Part shown: one piece after another, positions 7,632-14,133 of the stretch | How the letters are laid out: every line of letters starts with the position of its first letter | How positions within the stretch are numbered: the first letter of the stretch is position 1 | Position numbers and translations under genes: made by a program | Notes under the pieces: model-generated | Told to the model about the DNA's origin: nothing | Database searches by the model: none | What the model saw: only the letters and a program-made list of their open reading frames with translations | Source: CAYRYU01 sp964428355 | Lineage (GTDB): Bacteria; Muiribacteriota; Ozemobacteria; Ozemobacterales; Ozemobacteraceae | Direction: 5' to 3' | DNA: 25,281 bases | Assembly (NCBI GenBank): GCA_964428355.1 | Contig: CAYRYU010000107.1 | Span: 1-25,281 of the forward strand

Positions 7632-8558
7632 ATGCCCGGCCCCAAGGAATGGATGATTCCCGGGGAGCTTGCGGGCGTCCGGGTCGATCAGGCGCTGGCG
7701 AAGGGTTTTCCCGATTCCTCCCGGGCGGCTCTTCAGGAGCTGATCCGGAACGGTTCGGCTGTCGTCGACGGTCGGAAGGTGAAGCCCAGCGCGAAGGTCA
7801 AGGGTGGAGAGTTGGTGCGGATAACGTTTCCCGATATCGCCCCCGCAAGGGATCTTGAGCCGACGGCGTTGACCTTTCCGATCCTCTTCCAGGACGAGCA
7901 TCTGGTGGTGATCGACAAACCCTATGGACTGGTGGTTCACCCCGGAGCGGGCCGGGAAAAGGAAAGTGTCGTGTCCGCCCTGCTCGGATGCACAAGCCTG
8001 AGCCCGATCGGGTCCCCTCTCAGACCGGGAGTCATCCACCGATTGGACAAGACCACGAGCGGTGTCATGGTTCTTGCGCGGACCGAGGTCGCTCACCTGC
8101 GGCTCTCGAAGGCGTTTTCCGCCAGGAAGGTGGGCAAGGAATATTTCGCCCTGGTCCAGGGCATCGTTCGTCCGGAAAGCGGGCGTATAGAAATAGCCAT
8201 CGAGCGGGACAGGGTTTTCCGGAAGCGAATGAAAGCAGCCCCTCCCGGGAAGGGGCGGAACGCGGTTTCCAGATTCGAGCGGGTGGAACTGCTGAAGGGA
8301 GCCACTCTCCTGCGGGTCATCATCGAGACCGGAAGAACTCATCAGATCAGGGTTCATCTGGCCTACATCCGGCATCCATTGGTGGGCGACATCACGTATG
8401 GAGGAAAGAGGATCGGGGCAATGCAGGGTCTATTTCTGCACAGTTCCCGGGTCTCCCTTACCCACCCGGTCACCGGCGAACTCTTCACATGGAAAGCTCC
8501 TCTCCCATCCAGGTTCCAGGAAGCCCTCTCGGAATTGCGCAGGTCACCCGGACGTTGA
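7632..8558 (+). CDS. rluD: RluA/RluD family 23S rRNA pseudouridine synthase
   Basis: Converts uridine to pseudouridine in RNA; the RluD group modifies helix 69 of 23S rRNA. The 308-residue protein has an N-terminal S4 RNA-binding domain (about 15-66, with RVDQALAKGFPDSSRAALQELIRNG split over conserved turns) and a catalytic domain with VIDKPYGLVVHPG (93-105) and HRLDKTTSG (136-144), where D139 is the catalytic aspartate. The later motif ETGRTHQIRVHLA is also present. It starts 3 bases after the second lgt, continuing the lspA-lgt-lgt operon. The exact substrate position (RluD rather than RluC or another RluA member) is by resemblance only. Confidence 0.93.
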   Translation: MPGPKEWMIPGELAGVRVDQALAKGFPDSSRAALQELIRNGSAVVDGRKVKPSAKVKGGELVRITFPDIAPARDLEPTALTFPILFQDEHLVVIDKPYGLVVHPGAGREKESVVSALLGCTSLSPIGSPLRPGVIHRLDKTTSGVMVLARTEVAHLRLSKAFSARKVGKEYFALVQGIVRPESGRIEIAIERDRVFRKRMKAAPPGKGRNAVSRFERVELLKGATLLRVIIETGRTHQIRVHLAYIRHPLVGDITYGGKRIGAMQGLFLHSSRVSLTHPVTGELFTWKAPLPSRFQEALSELRRSPGR

Positions 8559-8586
8559 CAGGATTCGGGTGGTATGGTACGTACAT

Positions 8587-9123
8587 ATGATCTCTTCCAC
8601 CAGGGAACTCCCCAGGGATACTTCTCGTGAAAGGGCAAGGTTGAACAGGAAAATCGCTTCCAGAAAAGGCCAGGGCCCGGGGCTCCAGGGATCGGCCTCC
8701 TTGCCTGGTGGCCCGGTTTTCGGACGCGGCGGTGGATTCGGTCTCTACGGGATCCTCGTCCTCCTCGTCGGTTCCTTCCTGATCGTGGCCTTCTTCTTTC
8801 CCCAGTATTTTCGGATGCGGTCGGGAATCTACCGAATCTCATGTAAAGAGATCCGCAGAAAGATCGAAGTCGCGATTTCCAATTTCGATTCCAATAACAC
8901 CCGTTCATTCGTCCAACCCGGGAAGGTCATTCCCCTCGATTTCCTCAAGGCCGAGGGTTTCCTCTCGGAAATCCAGCGTTGCCCAGAAGGGGGAAAGTAT
9001 ATTTTCGGGCCCGGGGGAGAGACTCTCTGTACGATCCACAGGCCGAACCCCAAAGACGAGGCCGAATCAAGCACCCCGACTCAGGGGCCTGAATCCAAAG
9101 GCGAACCTGGGGCGGGCAAATGA
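8587..9123 (+). CDS. Single-pass membrane protein with pseudopilin-like C-terminal domain
   Basis: The ATG at 8587 gives 178 residues; the upstream part of the frame overlaps rluD and is unlikely to be used. There is no strong ribosome site, so the start is uncertain. Residues 1-50 are basic and glycine-rich, 52-73 form one membrane helix (GLYGILVLLVGSFLIVAFFF), and about 80-152 have the pattern of minor-pseudopilin tails: a cysteine near the start (C86), an amphipathic helix, LDFLKAEGFLSEI, then RCPEGGKYIFG and LCTIH. The C-terminus is Pro/Glu/Ser-rich. The usual prepilin peptidase site just before the helix is not evident, since the long basic N-terminus replaces it. The assignment rests on pattern resemblance only. 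Confidence 0.6.
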   Translation: MISSTRELPRDTSRERARLNRKIASRKGQGPGLQGSASLPGGPVFGRGGGFGLYGILVLLVGSFLIVAFFFPQYFRMRSGIYRISCKEIRRKIEVAISNFDSNNTRSFVQPGKVIPLDFLKAEGFLSEIQRCPEGGKYIFGPGGETLCTIHRPNPKDEAESSTPTQGPESKGEPGAGK

Positions 9124-9148
9124 CGGGTTATGAATAACCGGAGGACCT

Positions 9149-9790
9149 ATGGCAAAACATAGAAGGCGGATTTTTCTGATCAAGACGGGGCTTCAGCTCC
9201 GATACATGGGAATCATCGTGACGACCATGCTTGCGGTAGCCCTTGGCGTGGGCTGGACGATCTATTTCACCTCCTGGAGCATGATCAGCAAGACCCAGGA
9301 TCTCACCATCGACAAGCTGGCGGATATTTTCGACACCGTCAACCGGGACCTGGTCAAATACGTTGCGATTTTCATCCTGGTTATTGCGGTCTTGTCCATC
9401 TTCGTTTCGCACAAGATAGCGGGGCCCGTCTTTCGCCTGGAGAACTCGGCGAAACAGATCGCCCAGGGAGATTTGACCCAGGATGTCCAGCTTCGCTATG
9501 GAGACGAACTCAGGGACCTTTCCGAAGCGTTCAACACGATGACCGAATCGCTACGGAAAATGGTCCAGAAAGACCGTGAGGTGATTGGCCGCCTGGTATC
9601 GGCGGGGAACCGACTCAATGAAACCATGAAGAAGAAAAAGCAGGATCCGGAGTCCATTGAGGCTGTTGCCAAGGATCTCTACGGGGTCATCGAGGAGCTC
9701 AGGTCGGTCACCGCGGGTTTCAAGATCGACAAACTCCTCAGCGAGGAGAACCCCGAAAATCCCCCCGCATCACCTGAGGAGACAGCCTGA
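9149..9790 (+). CDS. HAMP-domain membrane protein without output domain
   Basis: The 213-residue protein has membrane helices at about 20-42 and 69-87, a very short extracytoplasmic loop of about 25 residues, and a HAMP domain (88-137, with HKIAGPVFRLENSAKQIAQG and YGDELRDLSEAFNTM). A charged helical tail (138-195) and a Pro/Glu-rich end follow. No chemoreceptor signalling domain, kinase or cyclase domain follows, so any signal must pass to a partner protein. Such two-helix HAMP proteins are often annotated as chemotaxis receptors without being able to act as one alone. GGAGG five bases upstream supports the start. It follows the pseudopilin-like gene by 25 bases. Confidence 0.85.
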   Translation: MAKHRRRIFLIKTGLQLRYMGIIVTTMLAVALGVGWTIYFTSWSMISKTQDLTIDKLADIFDTVNRDLVKYVAIFILVIAVLSIFVSHKIAGPVFRLENSAKQIAQGDLTQDVQLRYGDELRDLSEAFNTMTESLRKMVQKDREVIGRLVSAGNRLNETMKKKKQDPESIEAVAKDLYGVIEELRSVTAGFKIDKLLSEENPENPPASPEETA

Positions 9791-9927
9791 CCCGGGCCTT
9801 CTCTGGCCCTGATTCCCGTAACTCCTGTGCCATCAGTGGCCGTAGTCGTTTCACGCCGCTCGACGGTTCGGGAGCATGAAACCATCAGAAAATTGTTTGC
9901 GGATGCCGATGGATTACTGGGAAACCT

Positions 9928-10758
9928 ATGAACATTCTTCGGAAACCCTGGATGAATCGCACCGTCGCAGTCATTTTGTGTTGTCTGCCGGTGATTTTTC
10001 TCATGGGGGCGAAACCCAAAAAGGAGCCTGTGCGAAAAGCCGGGGCAAAAGTCCCCCGCGGTCGACCCTGGTATGAAAGCATCTTCTCCGACGGGGTCTT
10101 CCGGATCGCGGTGTTTTGGGGCTGGGACCATCCGCGTGAAACCATCCAGGCGGTTTATCCGGCTTTCCAGACCTTGAACGGAAAGCACATCTATTTCAGG
10201 GGGAAAAAGGCACGCATCGACATCGGGATGATCACCCAGATCAGCGGCAACCCCCGGAACCTTTTCCAGGAAGCTCTCGAGGATCCCTCGCTCGACCTGA
10301 TCATCTACTCGGGACATGCCCGATACGGAGGCGGAATGGCGTTCTCCGACAGGGATGACATTTTCCGGAGTGGAAACGGCGAGATGGTTGAGGACCGACA
10401 TACCGAACCATACAGATATTATCGGGCCACGAGTGAAGATCTCGACGCAACAAGATTTCCCCCCAACTACAAGATCATCCTTCTCAACTGCTGCGACTCG
10501 GAGAACCATTTCCGGCAAAGCTGGACCCGGCGTCTGAACGAGATGGGCTGTCCTGCGGATCTCATCACCGTCGAGTATCCCGTATACAACCTTTTCGACA
10601 ATGTGCGTGTTCTCAACCTCGTCCAGGATCTGTGTTCCTTCGCCGATTGGAAGACGATCAAGGAGCACTACGACTCCGAGGTTCACAAGCGTGTGAACCG
10701 TCTGGTGATCCGGCCGGTTTTCGTTCCCTCCGACGAGGATCAGGCCGCTACCAACTGA
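9928..10758 (+). CDS. Secreted caspase-like (clan CD) protein, putative cysteine peptidase
   Basis: The 276-residue protein has an N-terminal signal sequence or anchor (hydrophobic 12-27, ending near FLMGA). The rest has the order of elements seen in clan CD peptidases (caspase, gingipain, CHAT): a beta-strand ending in LDLIIYSGHARYGGG (122-136) with candidate catalytic H130, and a later strand KIILLNCCDSEN (182-193) with candidate catalytic C189, matching the NACxS pattern of CHAT/caspase folds. GWDHPRETI (65-73) near the first strand is another possible conserved element. Activity is not proven and I cannot name a subfamily. The gene stands alone between the HAMP gene and the potassium channel. 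I see no clear promoter or strong ribosome site, so the start is moderately certain. Confidence 0.65.
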   Translation: MNILRKPWMNRTVAVILCCLPVIFLMGAKPKKEPVRKAGAKVPRGRPWYESIFSDGVFRIAVFWGWDHPRETIQAVYPAFQTLNGKHIYFRGKKARIDIGMITQISGNPRNLFQEALEDPSLDLIIYSGHARYGGGMAFSDRDDIFRSGNGEMVEDRHTEPYRYYRATSEDLDATRFPPNYKIILLNCCDSENHFRQSWTRRLNEMGCPADLITVEYPVYNLFDNVRVLNLVQDLCSFADWKTIKEHYDSEVHKRVNRLVIRPVFVPSDEDQAATN

Positions 10759-10857
10759 CACGGGCAACGGGATCGCCACCACACCTCCTGGAGTCCGGGA
10801 TACGCGACTCTCGAATGCAATCAGATGTTCGGTCGCGGGATTTGGGGCTTGCGACGG

Positions 10858-10886
10858 TTGCGTCATCGCTTTCCCTGCGCTAGAAT
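10858..10886 (+). promoter_or_regulatory. Sigma-70 type promoter of the potassium channel gene
   Basis: TTGCGT (10858-10863), a 17-base spacer and TAGAAT (10881-10886). The -10 box is close to consensus and the -35 is weak. The predicted start near 10893 is only about five bases before the ATG at 10898, so the message may be nearly leaderless; no good ribosome site precedes that ATG, which fits. Confidence 0.5.
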
Positions 10887-10897
10887 CTGAAGCGACA

Positions 10898-11908
10898 ATG
10901 GGAAACAGACAAGTCCTAACCGCCGTCATCGTATTCGTTTTGATGCTGGGCATCGGAGCTCTGGGCTATCGCCTGGTGGAAGGGTCCTCATGGACGCTCC
11001 TGGACGGACTTTTCATGACCGTGATCACCCTGACGACCGTCGGGTTTGGCGAGGTCCATCCTTTGAGCCCGCAGGGACGCATCTTCACCATCATCCTGAT
11101 CGTGTTCGGGGCGGGGTTGATGGCATACACGATCACCGCCGGAGCGCAGTTCGTTCTGGAGGGAAAGCTCAGGGAAATCTGGGGGAAACGTCGAATGAAA
11201 GACACCATTCGGGGCATGAAGAGTCATTTTATAATCTGTGGAGCGGGAAAAACCGGGATGGTTGTCATCCATGAACTGATACGCAGGAAGACTCCTCTTG
11301 TGGTCATAGATTCGGATCCCAAAATCGTTTCCGAGCTTTTCGAACAGCAGATCCCGGCGATCGAAGGAGACGCCACGATCGATGAGGTCCTTGTGGAAGC
11401 GGGCCTGGAAAACGCCTGCGCCCTCGTCGCAACGCTTCCGCACGATGCCGACAACGTTTTCGTCGCGCTTACCGCAAAGGGCCTGAACCAGAAGATTTTC
11501 GTCGTCTCGACCGCGGCAAAGATCGAATCGGTTCCCAAGCTCAAGCGCGCAGGGGCGAACTATGTCGTTTCGCCAAACATCATAGCCGGGGCGCGCCTCG
11601 CATCAGTTCTGATGCGTCCGACGGTCGTTGATTTCCTGGATGCAACGATGGCCGGACAGGACCAGGAACTCCAGATGGAGGAGTTCCACATCGTTCGGGG
11701 TTCCTACCTCGATGGAAAGGCTCTCAAGGATGCCGATGTCAGGCGGCGTTCGGGGGCGATTATCGTTTCGGTCCGGCGGGGGGAGAAGAATGTGATCAAC
11801 CCGGAACCCGCCTATGTATTCGAACCCGGGGACACTCTTGTCGTTCTGGGAAACATAGATCAGATAACAAAAATGGGAGATCTTGCCTCGCACTCCTCGA
11901 ATTCGTGA
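10898..11908 (+). CDS. Two-helix potassium channel with RCK (TrkA-N/TrkA-C) gating domains
   Basis: The 336-residue protein has outer helix 6-25, pore region with the selectivity filter TTVGFGE (46-52), inner helix 62-85, then a cytoplasmic RCK N-domain (about 109-230) with the Rossmann motif CGAGKTG (114-120), an acidic residue at the end of strand 2 (VIDSD, D138) and GDATIDEVL, and an RCK C-domain (about 245-330, with EPAYVFEPGDTLVVLG). This is the MthK-like layout, in which a ring of RCK domains gates K+ flow in response to Ca2+ or nucleotides. GFGE is a common bacterial variant of the filter. The ligand cannot be read from the sequence. Confidence 0.92.
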   Translation: MGNRQVLTAVIVFVLMLGIGALGYRLVEGSSWTLLDGLFMTVITLTTVGFGEVHPLSPQGRIFTIILIVFGAGLMAYTITAGAQFVLEGKLREIWGKRRMKDTIRGMKSHFIICGAGKTGMVVIHELIRRKTPLVVIDSDPKIVSELFEQQIPAIEGDATIDEVLVEAGLENACALVATLPHDADNVFVALTAKGLNQKIFVVSTAAKIESVPKLKRAGANYVVSPNIIAGARLASVLMRPTVVDFLDATMAGQDQELQMEEFHIVRGSYLDGKALKDADVRRRSGAIIVSVRRGEKNVINPEPAYVFEPGDTLVVLGNIDQITKMGDLASHSSNS

Positions 11909-11942
11909 TCCCAAAAGCGATCCAAAGGAAGGGATGACAAGG

Positions 11943-12695
11943 ATGAACACCAGCCTGGAACCGGTTTCCCCCGCACCCCGGCCCCCTCTCGGAGGGATGG
12001 GAATTCCGATAATTCTTTTCGCACTGGCGGTCTGGTCCTGGGACAGTGTTGTGATACTTCCCATCAAGCTCCTGACCGTCTTCTTCCACGAGCTTTCACA
12101 TGGTCTTGCGGCAATCCTGACCGGAGGGAAGATGCTCAAGATCTCCCTGACGACTGACGAAGGGGGGCTTTGCACCACCCAGGGGGGGATCCACTGGATC
12201 ATCCTCACAGCGGGTTACCTCGGAAGCCTCCTCTGGGGATCGGCCCTTCTTCTCCTTGCGGCGAAAACCCGTTTCGACAGGGCAATCGTCACCGGGCTCG
12301 GGATCCTCCTGGTGGCCATCTCTCTGGGATATGGAGGGAATGCAACGGGGATCGCCTTCGGAATAGGATTTGGGGCGGCCATGATCGCGTTTGCCCACTA
12401 CTTCGGAGAGATAGCCTGCGATCAGCTTCTGCGCTTCATCGGGCTGGTGTCGAGTTTCTATGTGATCCTGGACATCAAATCCGATCTGATCGACCGAAAT
12501 GTCCCGATGTCCGATGCCTACGTACTTGCGGAGAAATTCCTGCTTCCCGGGTGGGTGGTGGGAATCGTCTGGTTCGTCATCGCTCTTGCCATCACCTATA
12601 AAGTCATCATGGCCACCCTGGAAAGCGACCTTCCTGTGCCCCCGGCCTCCAGCGGGAACCTTCCCCCCTTTCCTTTTCCAGATTCCAGATCCTGA
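11943..12695 (+). CDS. M50B-like membrane metalloprotease
   Basis: The 250-residue membrane protein has the zinc-binding motif FFHELSHGLAAILTGG (47-62; H49, E50, H53) inside a hydrophobic segment, followed by LTTDEGGLCTTQGG and several more helices, as in the M50B-like group of site-2-type proteases. Further helices occur at about 84-107, 113-127, 133-150, 160-178 and 204-224. Three starts are possible: 11883 (overlapping the channel gene), 11934 and 11943. I chose 11943 because AGGAAGGG lies about nine bases upstream; at 11934 the same site would touch the ATG. The substrate is unknown; members of this group are often uncharacterised. The C-terminus is a Pro-rich tail. Confidence 0.8.
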   Translation: MNTSLEPVSPAPRPPLGGMGIPIILFALAVWSWDSVVILPIKLLTVFFHELSHGLAAILTGGKMLKISLTTDEGGLCTTQGGIHWIILTAGYLGSLLWGSALLLLAAKTRFDRAIVTGLGILLVAISLGYGGNATGIAFGIGFGAAMIAFAHYFGEIACDQLLRFIGLVSSFYVILDIKSDLIDRNVPMSDAYVLAEKFLLPGWVVGIVWFVIALAITYKVIMATLESDLPVPPASSGNLPPFPFPDSRS

Positions 12696-12755
12696 CCCCC
12701 CCCACCCCGGATCCCCACGTGCCCTGACGTTTCCCGGAGCCCGGGGGCGAAAATG

Positions 12756-12761
12756 TATAAT
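12756..12761 (+). promoter_or_regulatory. Consensus -10 box (TATAAT) upstream of the DUF4258 gene
   Basis: A perfect TATAAT lies 59 bases before the DUF4258 ATG in an otherwise GC-rich stretch. No -35 match is visible at 16-18 bases, so this is only a partial promoter. Confidence 0.35.
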
Positions 12762-12819
12762 GTATAGGGGTTGAAGAGTGACTTCCCCGGTCCCCGAAAA
12801 TCCGAGATTGGGGGGGAGC

Positions 12820-13247
12820 ATGGGCAGGAGAAGCATTGCGAAAAAGATCGCCGACGGCCGGTATCATGTTACCCGCCACGCATACGACCAGATGCTTGCC
12901 AGGGATATCTACANNNNNNNNNNNNNNNNNNNNNNNNNNNNNNNNNNNNNNNNNNNNNNNNNNNNNNNNNNNNNNNNNNNNNNNNNNNNNNNNNNNNNNN
13001 NNNNNNNNNNNNNCGGTATCATGTTACCCGCCACGCATACGACCAGATGCTTGCCAGGGATATCTACATCAGGCAGGTCCATGATGCGATCCTCAACGGG
13101 AGGATCGTCGGACGTTGGCAGGAGCGGAGCGGGGAGAAACTGGCAATTATCGGAAGCAGGTTCAACGGCGACTTCATCAAGATCGTCGTTAAGGATTCGG
13201 AGATCCCGCGCGTCATAACCGTTTGTTACCCCTACGAGGAAACCTGA
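12820..13247 (+). CDS. DUF4258 domain protein, interrupted by a scaffold gap
   Basis: Two parts of one small gene flank the Ns. The first (12820-12913) encodes MGRRSIAKKIADGRYHVTRHAYDQ and on to DIY. The second repeats that end and continues (IRQVHDAILNGRIVG ... VITVCYPYEET) to the stop at 13245-13247. If the Ns and one copy of the 55-bp repeat are removed, the reading frame joins exactly and gives a 90-residue protein with an intact DUF4258 pattern: HVTRHAYDQMLARDI, the DAILNGRIV helix, a beta-hairpin, and a final VITVCYP strand. DUF4258 proteins are often toxin-like and paired with a small antitoxin, but I see no partner next to it. The frame change across the gap is an assembly artefact. 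Confidence 0.8.
12859..13068 (+). repeat. Identical 55-bp repeat at both edges of the scaffold gap
   Basis: Bases 12859-12913 and 13014-13068 are identical over 55 bp and flank 100 Ns. This is what two contigs overlapping by one assembly k-mer look like when a scaffolder inserts a fixed gap. It is not a biological repeat. Confidence 0.9.
12914..13013. other. Scaffold gap of exactly 100 Ns
   Basis: The round number shows a placeholder gap and not a measured one. The identical flanks suggest the true gap size is negative (minus 55). Confidence 0.95.
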
Positions 13248-13314
13248 TTCCGGGTCCTGAAATGGAACGCTTTTTGGAGGGCTTTCCCCGCGCGGTCGGG
13301 GTCATCCCTTCGCT

Positions 13315-14133
13315 TCAATCTTTCGTTGCACCCGAGGTCAGTCCCGCGATCACCTCCTTTTGGCCGATCACGAAAAGTATGATGATCGGGAGCGCGGTAA
13401 CCGTCGCTCCAGCCATCAGCGTTCCCCAATCCGTCGAGAAGGGACCCTGGGTAAGCATCGAAAGGCTCACGGGAAGTGTCCGGAGATGAGCTGAATCGAC
13501 GAGGATCAAGGGGAACATGAAGGAGTTCCAGGTGGTGATCGCGGTATGTATCATCACCACCGCCAAAACCGGTCTGCAAAGGGGATAGACCACTTTGCGA
13601 AGTATGGCCAGGTCGTTCGCCCCATCCACCCTTGCCGCTTCTTCCAGTTCGCGGGGAAGCCCCAGGATGTACTGGCGCACAAGGAATACGTTGAACCCGT
13701 CTACACAGAACGGGAGAATCATCGCCCAGAGAGTGTCATGGAGCCCAATCCGTATCATCAGGTCCAGGAGGGGGATCATCAGGGTTTGCTTGGGGATTGT
13801 CAGGGTAATGAGAACGGTTCCAAAAAACAACCCCTTCAAGGGGAAATCGTAGCGGGCGAAAGCATATCCGACGCACAGAGAAAAAATCAGATTCGCGACT
13901 ACCACCACCAGGAGAATCACCAGGCTGTTGAAAACTGACCGGGCCATCCAGGTTTCCTCGACGAGGTGGCGGTAGGACTCGATGGAAACCCCCCATCCTT
14001 CATTCGTTGGTCCGGTCCCGCCAACTCCAAGCGACCGCGCTGCCATGAAAAAGAGCGGGAAGGCATAGGGCAGGGCAAGAAGCAACAAGACTACCATGGT
14101 AGTCCGGTTGCGGCGTGAATTTGCGCGGCTCAC
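13315..14133 (-). CDS. Sugar ABC transporter permease, MalG family
   Basis: One of the two membrane subunits of a CUT1-type carbohydrate importer. The 272-residue protein has six membrane helices, and the cytoplasmic EAA loop that docks the ATPase is intact (ELEEAARVDGANDLAI, about 161-176, then VVYPLCRP). It starts with GTG at 14133, overlapping the stop of the fused binding protein/permease as GTGA, so translation is coupled. It is the last gene of the operon. The periplasmic loop between helices 1 and 2 is typical of MalG. The sugar cannot be deduced. The end lies 67 bases from the convergent DUF4258 gene. Confidence 0.93.
   Translation of the reverse strand: MSRANSRRNRTTMVVLLLLALPYAFPLFFMAARSLGVGGTGPTNEGWGVSIESYRHLVEETWMARSVFNSLVILLVVVVANLIFSLCVGYAFARYDFPLKGLFFGTVLITLTIPKQTLMIPLLDLMIRIGLHDTLWAMILPFCVDGFNVFLVRQYILGLPRELEEAARVDGANDLAILRKVVYPLCRPVLAVVMIHTAITTWNSFMFPLILVDSAHLRTLPVSLSMLTQGPFSTDWGTLMAGATVTALPIIILFVIGQKEVIAGLTSGATKD

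Noticed and set aside
7047..8375. Minus-strand open frame of 442 codons opposite lgt copy 2 and rluD
   Set aside because: Antisense to two certain genes; no family resemblance.
8555..8583. Perfect TTGACA at the end of rluD as promoter for the pseudopilin-like gene
   Set aside because: No acceptable -10 at 16-18 bases, and the implied start would fall inside or after the ATG at 8587.
9794..9809. Small hairpin GGGCC-N6-GGCCC after the HAMP gene as a terminator
   Set aside because: Only five base pairs and no T-run follows.
9679..10953. Minus-strand open frame of 424 codons opposite the caspase-like gene
   Set aside because: Covers several gene ends and gaps on the other strand. The plus-strand frame has a signal sequence and catalytic-motif pattern, the minus-strand frame has none.
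12859..13068. 55-bp repeat as a mobile-element target duplication or CRISPR-like repeat
   Set aside because: It abuts exactly 100 Ns and collapsing it restores one gene frame, which indicates an assembly overlap.
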